Shown here: positions 11,500 through 21,050 of the stretch, in pieces
Layout: each line of letters opens with the position of its first letter
Numbering within the stretch: position 1 is the first letter of the stretch
Origin: Meriones unguiculatus
Lineage: Eukaryota > Chordata > Mammalia > Rodentia > Muridae
Direction: 5' to 3'
Assembly (NCBI RefSeq): GCF_030254825.1
Contig: NC_083350.1
Span: forward strand, 109,573,024-109,637,023
Length of the DNA stretch: 64,000 bases
Notes under the pieces: generated by a model
Databases searched by the model: none
The model's input: the letters and a program-made list of their open reading frames with translations, nothing else
Told to the model about the DNA's origin: nothing
Translations under genes and position numbers: made by a program

Positions 11500-12250
11500 A
11501 CATACAACATAGGACAAACCCACTAAAACCTGTGCATCTAAAGAAACTAAGCAAGAGAGAGGACCCTAACTGAAATGTCCAATCCCCATCCGGAAAGGCA
11601 AAGAGGATGGACATCAGAAGAAGAAGAAAACAGGAAACAACCTAGGAACCTACCACAGAGGGCCTCTGAAAGCCTCTGCCCTTCAGACTATCAAAGCAGA
11701 TGCTGAGCCTGATGGGCAACTGTTGGGCAGAGTGAATGGAATTTTAGGTAAGAACTGGGAAATAGTAAGAGCTGGAGAGGACAGGGTCTCCACAAGGAGA
11801 GCAACAGAACAGGAAAATTTGAACACAGGGAACTTCCCAGAGACTCATACTCCAACCAAGGACTATTCATGGAGATAACCCAGAACCCCTGCATAGATGT
11901 AGCCCAGGGCAGTTCAGAGTCCAATTGGGTTACATAGTAATGGGAAGAGGGACTGCCTCTGACATAATCTGATTGGCCTGCTCTTTGATCACCTCCCACT
12001 GGGCGGGGGGGGGAGCAGCCTTACCAGGCCATAGTAGAGGACAATGCAGCCACTTTTGATGTGAACTGACAGACTAAGATCAGAAAGGAGAGGAGAACCT
12101 CCCCTATTAGTTGACTTGGGGAATGGCATGCAAGCATAGGGAGGAGGGAGGGTGGGATTGGGAGGGGAGGAGGGAGGGGCTTATGGGGGATGCAGAATGA
12201 ATAAAGTGTAATTGATGAAAAATTTAGAAAAAAAGGGAAAAAATAATTTA
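11500..12250 (+). other. L1 3' UTR and A-rich tail
   Basis: Non-coding 3' UTR following the ORF2 stop. It includes the polypurine G-run block and ends in GAATGAATAAAGTGTAATT plus an A-rich tail. Near-identical 3' UTRs lie at 27.6-28.3 kb, 29.8-30.5 kb and, in antisense, 34.8-35.6 kb, marking a shared, relatively young subfamily. Confidence 0.88.
12139..12179 (+). other. G-rich polypurine tract, G-quadruplex candidate
   Basis: Runs of three or four G separated by one to three bases (GGGAGGAGGGAGGGTGGG and onward). G-rich polypurine tracts capable of quadruplex formation are a known feature of L1 3' UTRs. The fold itself is inferred. Confidence 0.7.
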
Positions 12251-12260
12251 AGAACCCTAA

Positions 12261-13312
12261 ATGACTTTCAAAAGTGGAGGAAAACATGGAGTTAGTCAAA
12301 TGGCATGGAGCATGTCTTGCCCCTGGGAGCAATGGTCTCCTGAACGTACTCAGACCTCGGACACCACCACTGCTAGTTCTAGAACTGATGCAGGAAGTTC
12401 CAACGAGGGGTTTAAGGCTTCTCATAATATTTCCTATAAGCCCACACCTGTTTGTCTATATCCCCCATTTTTATTCATTATTAGCCAGATAGAGCCAAGT
12501 AATTGTGGTGATGATACTTGCTTTTTTGCCCAATGCTGGAATGCTAGTAAATTTAGGTATGCCCTGGTTACTCGCATGCCTCACTGCGTGCCTGTGCCTG
12601 TTGATGCCCCTCACGCTATGACTCTCTTCAGACAGAAAAGGGATCTTGGAACTACAGCCACCATTGTTACTACCATCTCATTGGCGGCTGTTGGAGCTAC
12701 CACCGGGGCACTAGCCATGAGTCATACTGGGCAGACTGCTCAGACCCTGAATAATCATTTAGCCAATGTAGCTCATGCCTTAGTTGTACATAAAGGAATT
12801 AATGCTCAACTAAAAGGAAGCTTGATGGTGTTCAATCAGAGGATTGACCTCTTGCAGGAGCAAATTGATACCCTATGGCAAATCCTCAACCTGGCTGTCA
12901 ATGAAAGTATGCTGGACTTTGTGTCACTAGCATACAACATGAGAATTTTTCCTGTGCTGCAAATCTGTCTAAACAATTGTCGAGCTATATTTTAGGTAAT
13001 TGGACTGGAGAATTCGATACTACGATGGAGCAGCTGAGAGTGGCCATTGTCACAGTAAATTCTACCGGAGTGGACGCAGGACTAGCCACAGGATTATCAA
13101 CATGGATTGCTGCAGCCATGAATCATCTGAAGGAATGGGCGGGCATGGGAGCGTCAGCAGGCCTTCTGGTGTTGGTCTCCTTTTTTTGCCTGTTGTATAT
13201 ATGCAAGATTAGAGTCTCACAACAGTGTGATGCAGCCTTGATCATTCAGGCCTTTACAGCCATTGAAGCAGGACATTCTCCCCAAGCATGGTTGGATACC
13301 ATAAAAAGCTAA
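12261..13312 (+). pseudogene. env: Endogenous betaretrovirus-like env, 3' part, broken
   Basis: Remnant of a retroviral envelope gene: the end of the surface subunit and most of the transmembrane subunit. Frame one is open 12261-12995 (245 codons), frame two to 13312; a frameshift near 12940-12977 separates them. The N-terminal surface part is missing, replaced by the L1 tail at about 12250. Visible: a furin-like RQKR site at 12630-12641, a hydrophobic Ala/Thr/Gly-rich fusion-peptide-like stretch just after it, a heptad-like helical region, a membrane-spanning segment near 13150-13205 and a short cytoplasmic tail. The VPVPVD segment before the cleavage site resembles HERV-K/MMTV-class envelopes, so ERV2 (class II) is favoured. 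As it stands it is truncated and frameshifted and cannot make a whole Env. Confidence 0.85.
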
Positions 13313-13550
13313 AATGTTACGCTCAGGATGCGAGGCTAAGCACTGCACTCAGGGTCAGCCGCTTTGGACCCAGAGAAGAGCATGTCTGGTTGCATGCGGG
13401 TTGATGCCCCAGGTCCCGCCTCTGAGAAAAAGGTATCGGACGGGTCTGATGCTCTTTGGGTGGACGACACCCAAACGAACATCGGTACAAAGTCCCAATT
13501 TATTTCTAATATCAGAGATCAGACCTCTACTCTTGCCTGATGCATCTAAA
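13313..13550 (+). other. ERV region between env stop and polypurine tract
   Basis: Non-coding retroviral segment, comparatively GC-rich and strongly conserved in a second copy at about 52928-53166 (shared landmarks GCGAGGCTAAGCACTGC and GGTTGATGCCCCAGGTCCCG). It has no open frame of note. It could be structured RNA; that is inference only. Confidence 0.7.
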
Positions 13551-13565
13551 ACAAAAAGGGGGAAC
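13551..13565 (+). promoter_or_regulatory. Retroviral polypurine tract
   Basis: ACAAAAAGGGGGAAC directly upstream of the LTR start TGTAGAG. This is the expected position and composition of the primer for plus-strand DNA synthesis. The same tract precedes all four LTR copies in the window. Confidence 0.85.
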
Positions 13566-13803
13566 TGTAGAGAGCTGCAGAATGCTATGCCTTAAAGATG
13601 GAGCTGGTTTTCGCCTTCCACCTTCCCGATGGTGAGTGCTCTCTGTCACGAACAATTCCACATTTGGCTAAGGCTGAGGATCTGGCTTGCTTCCATGTTT
13701 GTGGACCTATCTGCATTGCCCACGTGGCACGCCTGGGTTGGCTACCCAGAGGCTATTTAAGCTGTGGGCTGGCTTTCCCCAGGGTCGGAGGATTGTTCAA
13801 GGT
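13566..13803 (+). mobile_element. ERV2 3' LTR, truncated at its 3' end
   Basis: LTR opening TGTAGAGAGCTGC after the polypurine tract. It has a CACGTG E-box at 13721-13726 and a TATA-like TATTTAA at 13754-13760. It stops at GTTCAAGGT, before the AATAAA and polyadenylation point present in the other copies, and passes straight into L1 ORF2 at 13804. The AAGATGGAGCTGG segment and general plan recall IAP-type/ERV2 LTRs; I cannot assign a named family. Confidence 0.85.
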
Positions 13804-14803
13804 CCGAATCCAAGAACACATCAAAGATATCATCCACCATGACAAAGTAGGCTTCATCCCAGTCATGCAAGGGTGCTTCAACATACAGAAATCTATCAAT
13901 GTAATCCACCACATAAACAGACTGAAGGAGAAAAACCACATGATCAGCTCCTTGGATGCCGAAAAAGCATTTCACAAAGTCCAATATCCATTCCTGTTTA
14001 AAGTATTGGAGAGATCAGGGATACAAGGCACATACTTAAACATAGTAAAGACAATATACAGAAAGCCTACAGCCAACATCAAACTCAATGGAGAGAAACT
14101 TAAATCAATCCTACTGAAATCAGAGACAAGACAAGGCTGCCCACTCTCTCCATATCTCTTCAACATAGTACTTGAATTCTTAGCCAGAGCAATAAGACAA
14201 CTAAAGGAGATCAATGGGATACAAATTGGAAAGGAAGAGGTCAAAGTGTCACTATTCGCAGATGGTATGATAGTATACATGAGTGACCCCAAAAATTCAA
14301 CCAGAGAACTTCTTCAGCTGATAAACACCTTCAGCAAAGTGGCTGGATACAAAATCAACTCAAAAAAATCAGAAGCCCTCCTGTATACCAAAGACAAAAG
14401 GGCCGAGAAAGAAATTAGGGAAACAACACCCTTCACAATAGCCTCTAATAACATAAAGTACCTTGGGGTGACACTAACCAAGCAAGTGAAAGACCTGTTT
14501 GAGAAAAACTTCAAGTCTCTGAAGAAAGAAATTGAAGAAGATCTCAGAAGATGGAAAGATCTCCCGGGCTCATGGATTGGTAGGATTAACAATGTGAAAA
14601 TGGCCATCCTACCAAAAGCAATCTACAGATTCAATGCAATTCCCATCAAAATACCAACTCAATTCTTTTCAGACCTTGAAAAAAGATTCTCAGCTTCATA
14701 TGGAGAAACAAAAAGCCTAGAATCTCCAAAACAATCCTGTACAACAACAGATCATCTGGAGGTGTCTCCATTCCCGTTCTCAAGCTGTATTACAGAGCAA
14801 TAG
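13598..14803 (+). other. Open frame fusing LTR sequence to L1 reverse transcriptase
   Basis: An uninterrupted frame of 401 codons. About the first 68 codons lie in the LTR (MELVFAFHLPDGECSLS), and the rest is L1 RT from IQEHIKDII through the palm. The RT motif FADD reads FADG at 14255-14266, so the second catalytic Asp is lost. The last part (after about 14695) is out of the ORF2 frame. Chance in-frame joining is the simplest explanation; it is probably not a working gene. Confidence 0.4.
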
Positions 14804-15960
14804 TAATAAAAAGTGCATGGTATTGGCATAGAAACAGAAAGGAGGATCAATGGAACCAAATAGAAGACCCAGAAATAAACCCACGTACCTATGAATACTC
14901 AATTTTTGACAAAGCAGCCAAAACCATTCAATAGAAAAAAGATAGCATCTTCAACAGATGGTGCTGGTCTAATTGGATGTCTACATGCAGAAAAATGAAA
15001 ATAGATCCATATTTATCACCCTGCACATAACTAAAGTCCAAGTGGATCAAAGACCTCAACGTAAAACCAGATACGCTAAATCTGTTAGAAGAAAAAGTGG
15101 GGAACAGCCTAGAACTCATTGGCACAGGAGACAACTTCCTGAACAGAACTCCAACAGCACAGGCTTTAAGAGCAAGAATCAATTAATGGGACCTCATGAA
15201 ACTGAAAAGCTTCTGTAAAGCAAAGGACACCGTAATCAAAACAAAACAACTGCCTACAGATTGGGAAAGAATCTTCACCAACCCTTTATCTGACAGAGGG
15301 CTAATATCCAGTATATATAAAGAACTAAAGAAGCTGAAAAGCAGCAATCCAAGTAATCCAATTAAAAAATGGGGAACGGAGCTAAACAGAAAATTCTCTG
15401 TAGAGGAATATAGAATGGCAGAGAAACACTTAAAGAAATGTTCAACATCATTTGCCATTAGGGAAATGCAAATCAAAACAACCCTAAGATTTCACCTTTC
15501 ACCCATCAGAATGGCCAAGATAAAAAACACAAATGACAACACATGTTGGAGAGGTTGTGGAGAAAGGGGAACCCTCCTCCATTGCTGGTGGGAATGTAAA
15601 CTGGTACAACCACTTTGGAAGTCAATCTGGCGCTTTCTCAGACAATTAGGAATAGCGCTTCCTTAAGACCCAGCTATACCACTGCTAGGCATATACCCAA
15701 AATTTGCTCAAGTACACAATAGGGACATTTGCTCAACCATGTTTGTAGCAGCTTTATTTGTAATAGCCAGAACCTGGAAACAACCATCAATGGAGGAATG
15801 GATACAGAAATTGTGGTATTTTTACACAATGGAATACTACTCAGCAATCAAAAAAGAGGAAATCATGAAATTTGCAGGCAAATGGTGGGATCGAGAAAAG
15901 ATCATTCTGAGTGAAGTATCCTAGAAGGAGAACGACAAACATGGAATATACTCGCTTATA
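13804..15960 (+). pseudogene. L1 ORF2 remnant (RT to C-terminus)
   Basis: RT palm and C-terminal domains in several broken blocks: 13804-14690, 15196-15666 and 15739-15924. Motif RQGCPLSPYLFN is intact but FADD is FADG. A frameshift lies near 14690, there are stops at 14934-14936 and 15664-15666, and a shortened stretch near 15785 (WKQPSMEEW, with CPST-like residues missing). The C-terminal CWRGCGERG/HCWWEC segment is preserved at about 15547-15600. Not functional. Confidence 0.85.
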
Positions 15961-16660
15961 TAGACCTAAAAGATAGGATAAACAAAATGAAATCTATACA
16001 CCTAAAGAAGATAATCAAGAAAGCAGACACGGGGTATGATGATCTATCCTCATTTAGAAAGACAAATGGGATATGCATTGAAAGTATGACAGGAGTCTAC
16101 CGCAGAAAGCATCTGAAAGACTCTACCTAGCAGTGCTCCAAAGCAGATACTAAGACTCATAACCAAACCTTCAACAGAGTGCAGGGAATCATATGAAAGA
16201 AGGCAGTTTGATGTGGAAAGGATAGGAGCTCCACAAGGACCAAACTTATCTGGGCACAGAGTCTTTTCTGAGATGGACACTCAACCAAAGTCTATGAGAG
16301 GATAAAACCTAGAACCTCTGCTCGGATGTGACCTGTGATAGCTCAGTAATCAATTGGTTTCCCATAGTAAGGAGAACAAGGACTATTTCTAACAGGAAGT
16401 CAATGACTGACTCTTTGACCTCCCCACCTCCCAAGGGAGGAGCAATACTGTTAGGCCACAGTGGAGGACTTTGCAGCCAGTCCTAAAAATACCTGACAAA
16501 ACGAGTCATATGAAAGGGGAGGAGGTCCTCCCCTATCAGTGGGAGAGGGGCAGGGAGGAGATGAGGGAGGGAGGGTGGGATTGGGGAGGGAATGAGGGAT
16601 ACAGCTGGGATACAGAATTAACAAAATGTAACTAATGAGAAAAATAAAATTATAAAACAA
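13804..16660 (+). mobile_element. 3' piece of a truncated L1 (partner 5019-5220)
   Basis: Plus-strand L1 continuing ORF2 from IQEHIKDII, with the older-type 3' UTR from about 15960 ending TAACAAAATGTAACTAATGAG and an A-rich tail at about 16630-16660. It abuts the old minus-strand L1, which resumes at 16664. Its 3' UTR type matches the older copies here, consistent with being older than the composite inserted into it. Confidence 0.88.
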
Positions 16661-16663
16661 AGA

Positions 16664-17860
16664 AACAGCTCTTGATTTCATTGATTCTTTGAATAGTTTT
16701 ATTTGTTCCTAATTGATTGATTTCAGCCCTGAGTTGGAGTATTTCCAGCCGTCTACTCCTCTTGGGTGTATTGGCTTCTTTTTTTCTAGGTCTTTCATTT
16801 GGGCCATTAAGTTGCTTTTATGAGATGTCACAAATTTCTTCTTGAAAGCACTCAGTGCTATGAATTTTCCTCAGAGAACGGCTTTCATTGTGTCTCATAA
16901 ATTAGGGTATGTTGTACCTTCATTGTCATTGAATTCTAGGAAGTCTTTAATTTCTTTCGTTATTTCTTCCTTAACCCAGCTGTCATTGAGCAGCAATTGT
17001 TTAGTTTCCATGTGCATTTGGGCTTTTTGCTATTTCTATTGTTGTTGAGGTAGAGCTTTAGTCCATGGTCATCAGATAGAATTCAGGGGATTATTTCAAT
17101 CTTCTTGTATCTCTTGAGGCTTGCTTTGTGACCAACTATATAGACTATTTTTGAGAAGGTTTCATGAGGTGCTGAAAAGAAGGTATACTCTTTTGAGTTT
17201 GGGTGAAAAGTTCTTTAGACATCTATTAGGTCCATTTGAGTTAGGGCTTCTGTAAGTACCTTTATTTCCCTATTTGGTTTCTGTCTAGATTATCTGTCCC
17301 TTGATGAGAGTGGGGTGTTGAAGTCTCCCACTATTAAGGTGTTGGGGATTGATGTGTGATCTAAGCTGTAATAATGTTTCTTTTATGAATGTAGGCATTC
17401 TTGTATTTGGGGCATGGATGTTCAGAATTGCAATGTCCTCTTGGTGGATTTTTCCCTTGTTGAGAATGTAGTCCCCCTCCTCATCTTTTTTTATTAATTT
17501 TGGTTGAAAGTCTAATTTATTAGCTATTAGGATAGTTATCCCAGCTTGTTTTTGGGGTCCATTTGCTTGGAAAACATTTTCCCAGCCCTTTACTCTGAGG
17601 TAGTGTTTATCTTTGTTGCATAGGTGTGTTTCTTGGATGCAGCAAAATGTTGGATCCTGTTTCCACACTCAATCTGTTATTCTGTGTCTCTTTATTGGAG
17701 AGTTGAGTCCATTGATGTTGATAGATAATAGTGACCAATGAATATTAGTTCCTTTTATTGTGGTGTTGGTGATCTTACTGTGATTCATTGCTTGTTTTCT
17801 TTTAATTTTTTGGGGGGAAATTATCTGTATCCTATGTTTTCTTGGGAATTTTTTTTCCAT
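16664..17860 (-). pseudogene. L1 ORF2 remnant (endonuclease domain)
   Basis: N-terminal ORF2 on the minus strand. SININGLNSPIKRHR is seen at about 17690-17720, then a TGA stop at 17669-17671 where the family has Trp, then QETHLCNKD and the rest of the endonuclease to about 17285. The catalytic GDFN region is frameshifted (read as NSGRLQHP). Further left, to 16664, the linker region continues antisense with indels. Inactive. Confidence 0.85.
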
Positions 17861-17896
17861 TTTTTATCATGGAATATTTTGTTTTCTCCATCTATG

Positions 17897-18993
17897 TTAA
17901 TTGAGAGTTTGCAGGGCATAGTAGTCTGGGTTCCTTAAAGTAGTAGACTTCCTTAAAGTCTGCATGACATCTGCCCAGGCCCTTCTGGCTTCCATAGTTT
18001 CTGATAAGAAGTCCCATGTGATTCTGATAGTTCTACCTTTATATGTTACTTGGCCTTTTTTCCTTGCTGCTTTTATTATCTTTTCTTTGTTCTGTAGATT
18101 TAGTGTTTTGTCTATAATGTGATGTGAGGTGTTTCTTTTCTGGTCTAGTCTATTTGGAGTTCTGTAGGCCTCTGGTATATTTATGGACATCTCTTTCTTT
18201 AGGTTAGTAAAATTTTCTTCTATGATTTTCTTGAAAATATTTTCTGGCCCTTGGATCCTGGAATCTTCTTTTTCATCAGTTCCTATTATTCTTAGATTTT
18301 GTCTTTTCATGGCGTCCTTGACTTCTTGGATGTTTTGTGTTTGGGACTTCTCTGATTTTACTTTTTCTTTGAGAGAAGTATCAATTTCTGGGAGTATATC
18401 TTCAGCACCATAGATTCTTTCTTCCATCTCTTGTATTCTATTTGTTATGCTTACTTTTATGGTTCCTGATCTTTTCTCTAGGTTCTCCAGCTCCAGAGTT
18501 TTCTCAGTTGTGTTTTCTTTATTGGTTCTAATTCTCTTTTCATGCCTTGCATGAATTAAGTGTTTAAATGTGTATTCCTGTCTCTCTATGATGGTCTCTA
18601 TTTTTTTTTTGTTCGTTTCCTCTCTATATGTCACTTATTGTATCTCTACTTGTGCCTCTATTTGTTTGACTTTATTTCCCTGTGTTTCTTTGAGAAATTT
18701 GTTCATTTCCTCTTTCTTTGTCTCCACTTGTGTGAATAATTCTTTGAGAGATTTGTTCCTTTCCTCTTTAACTGTCTGGATTTGTATAGCTATTTGTTTG
18801 AGAGATTTGTTTGTTTCCTCCTTATGTGCCTCAAGAAACTGCTCAGTATAGCTTTAAAGTCATTTTCCTGTGTTTCTGCTGAATTGGAGTATCCATTAAT
18901 TTTGGGGGTTGCTGGTGAAGCCATGATATCCTGATTTATATTAGATGTGTTCTTTTGCCGACCCCTGGCCATTTGCTTATTTGTAACCTTCAC
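17897..18993 (-). pseudogene. L1 ORF1 remnant with tandem coiled-coil repeats
   Basis: The start region MKVTNKQMARGRQKN lies at 18993. The reading is disrupted near 18850 and again near 18635, then is open 18634-17897 (245 codons) with the RRM region (NLRIIGTDEKED) and the C-terminal block (KKGQVTYKGRTIRIT, RRAW). Between about 18600 and 18840 the N-terminal coiled coil is built of about three 60-66-base near-repeats, each with a K/R-EE-x-NK-x-LK pattern. This corresponds to the length-polymorphic region known in rodent L1 ORF1. Stops and frame breaks make it non-functional as a whole. Confidence 0.82.
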
Positions 18994-20332
18994 TGTTTGT
19001 TCCTGGATTCTGCAGTTCAGACTGGTACCATCTTTCTCTGGTATCTGGAGAATTCTTCAGGAAGATGAGAGAGTACTAGTGGTTTCAGAGTATCAGTTGT
19101 TGTTTCAGGTGTAGCTGTGGGAGGAAAGTCAACAGTTGCAGAAAGACAAATGCAGGCAAGAGTGTGCGTGTGCGTGGAAGTGTGCCTTGAGGGACAGAGT
19201 GATAGAGAATGTAGAGCTCTTGGGTGTGTGGGAGCGACCCTACCTTACAGGCATCTAAGGGATTACTAGCACATGCCCTGTAGATTGTAGCAGGTGCTGG
19301 CGATAATCATAGTGCAATTTCCTTATGTAAATTTCCTGAATACCTCAGTGGCCTACAGTCTACTGGTATTCAGTTCTGTCTGAGTTCCAGTTGTTATTTG
19401 CCTGAACTCCACTGTTGTACTCCCAGAGCTAGAGCTTCGATGTCACAATAGCCCCTCTGTTTCCCACGGTGGTTGTATGGGTTGGAGGGGTCCGATGCCT
19501 GGCTTCTAGTTTAGGAGTACTCTGGATCTGGCGCTTTGCAGGCTCTTGAGGGTGCATTCACTCTGAAGCGGGTCACATAGGCAAGGATAGGGGTATCCGG
19601 GCTCTTTAATCTCTGGTTTGGACCTGCTCACCCTTTTGCAGGAGGAGTGACAAGTTCCACCAGCTCATTGACCTTAGAGCCACCACATGAGGGAGTTCAG
19701 CTGCAGCGGTAGACTGGGTTGCCGATCCAGATGCCTTCTGGGAAGTCCTGGGGTCCCACAACAGGGGTTCACAGACCTAGGTGGTCTGGCACTAGGTGTG
19801 CCTAGTTTGTTTGGTGGGTCTACTGGATTTTGGTGGCTGTATAGCCTACTATATGCCACTGAGAGATTGGGCAGGCCTTAAAGACACTGGCAGAGACGTC
19901 CTGCAGAGTCCGTAGGGCTGCTGGAACACGTGGGACCCAGGGAGGATGGTACCTTGGGTCTGGGACTCTCGGAAGGATGTTACAGCTCGCTGCCACTGTT
20001 GAGGAACTACGGTCCCTAACTCTGCTGTCACAATCACCAAGGCAGTGAGTTCTGTGTTGAGAATCTCTATGATCTGGCTGTGCTGAGGAGGAGGGAGGCT
20101 CGAACGAGTGGAGTGCAAGGGGATCACAAGTTCATTTCTCTCCTTCCCCAAAGAAGTCTGAGGGTGACCTGAGACTAAAGGTCTCAACTCGTGTGGTGTT
20201 CCCTCTTGTTCAGAAAGCTTCACCATTGTTTTCCTGGCTTTATTTGTCCCTCCACTCACCAACTTCTATGCTTCAGCTCCTCTGCCTCTCAAAAACTCTG
20301 CGTGCTAGTTGCCACCATCTTGGATCTCCATG
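18994..20332 (-). promoter_or_regulatory. L1 5' UTR of the old minus-strand element
   Basis: Leader of about 1.34 kb, GC-richer than its surroundings, reading right to left and ending just before the ORF1 start at 18993. It contains the YY1-like CAAGATGGTGGC near its 5' end. No monomer array seen. Confidence 0.7.
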
Positions 20333-20917
20333 AATTTTTCTTAATATTATTTAATTGGTAATACTAGGTGAAATTGGTCAATCATGGTAATAATGAGAAT
20401 GTGTAGTAACTCTTACTTAATTTTATGATATGCATAAATTGTCTCTGGAACCCTGCTCTGACCATTCCACTGCCATCCCATAATGTGCTTAATACAAGGT
20501 GACATTGAACACATTTTTAAGTAATTAATGTTTTATGCAAATACAGTAAGTACACACTGATTTCATGTCTTGCACTATATGTAGCTTGTGAGACTGAATT
20601 TAAAGACAATTTTCAAAAATATAAGTATCTAGGTCAGAGAATATTGAGAAAGTAAACTTGGTACCAGATAACACCTCCAATTTAGCAAGCAATTTGAGTG
20701 AAGTAATTTAGGAAACATTTAAAAAACATGTTTAAGTGCAATCATCTATTGTTTTTCCTGATGGCATCAGGAACAAGCAAAAAAAGAAGTTAACACTGGA
20801 CAATGGAATTTTGATTGCAGCTAAAGGTTATAAAGTAAGTATACAGTACTGCCCCTTTATTAAAATGCACATGCAATTTAAGGATGTGATGGCAGAATTA
20901 CTAATGTTAGTCTTAGG

Positions 20918-21050
20918 TAATTTGGCTGATTCACAACTGTAAATCCAGAACTTGGGCGGTTGAGTCAGAAAGATTTCCAAGAGGAGAATGGTAGCTTGTC
21001 ATGTATAGTAGGGTTTGTGTCAAAAATTAAAGACAAAGACAAAACTAAAC
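20918..21050 (+). repeat. Possible degenerate B1-like SINE
   Basis: The order of landmarks matches an old B1: TGTAAATCCAGAACTTGGGC, a GGTTGAGTCAGAAAGATT segment, and TTTGTGTCAAAAA followed by an A-rich region. Divergence is high, and an older 7SL-derived monomer is equally possible. Confidence 0.4.

Larger units (their letters stand above)
5222..12250 (+). mobile_element. Full-length L1 (5' UTR, ORF1, ORF2, 3' UTR)
   Basis: Complete non-LTR retrotransposon of about 7 kb. It has a 5' UTR of about 1.23 kb opening with a YY1-like site, an intact ORF1 (6452-7618), a 42-base spacer, ORF2 (7661-11499, broken), and a 3' UTR with a G-rich polypurine tract. It ends in an A-rich tail at about 12225-12246. 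It belongs to the younger L1 type in this window (tail AATAAAGTGTAATTGATGAAA). Its tail runs directly into retroviral env DNA, and the same junction recurs at 52.66 kb. It is inserted into the ORF2 of another L1 with no target duplication I can see. Confidence 0.92.
16664..20332 (-). mobile_element. 5' half of an old full-length L1 (partner 1657-5018)
   Basis: Minus-strand L1 reading from a 5' end at about 20332 leftward. It has a 5' UTR (18994-20332), degraded ORF1, and ORF2 endonuclease to about codon 375, where it is interrupted. The first bases of the element contain CAAGATGGTGGC (20311-20322 on the minus strand), one base off the YY1-like site of the other full-length L1. Confidence 0.88.

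Noticed and set aside
12261..12995. Intact, possibly co-opted envelope gene
   Set aside because: The N-terminal surface part is absent and a frameshift precedes the membrane segment. There is no sign of selection or expression.
12261..13803. Complete provirus
   Set aside because: No gag, pro, pol, primer binding site or 5' LTR anywhere upstream; the sequence before env is L1.
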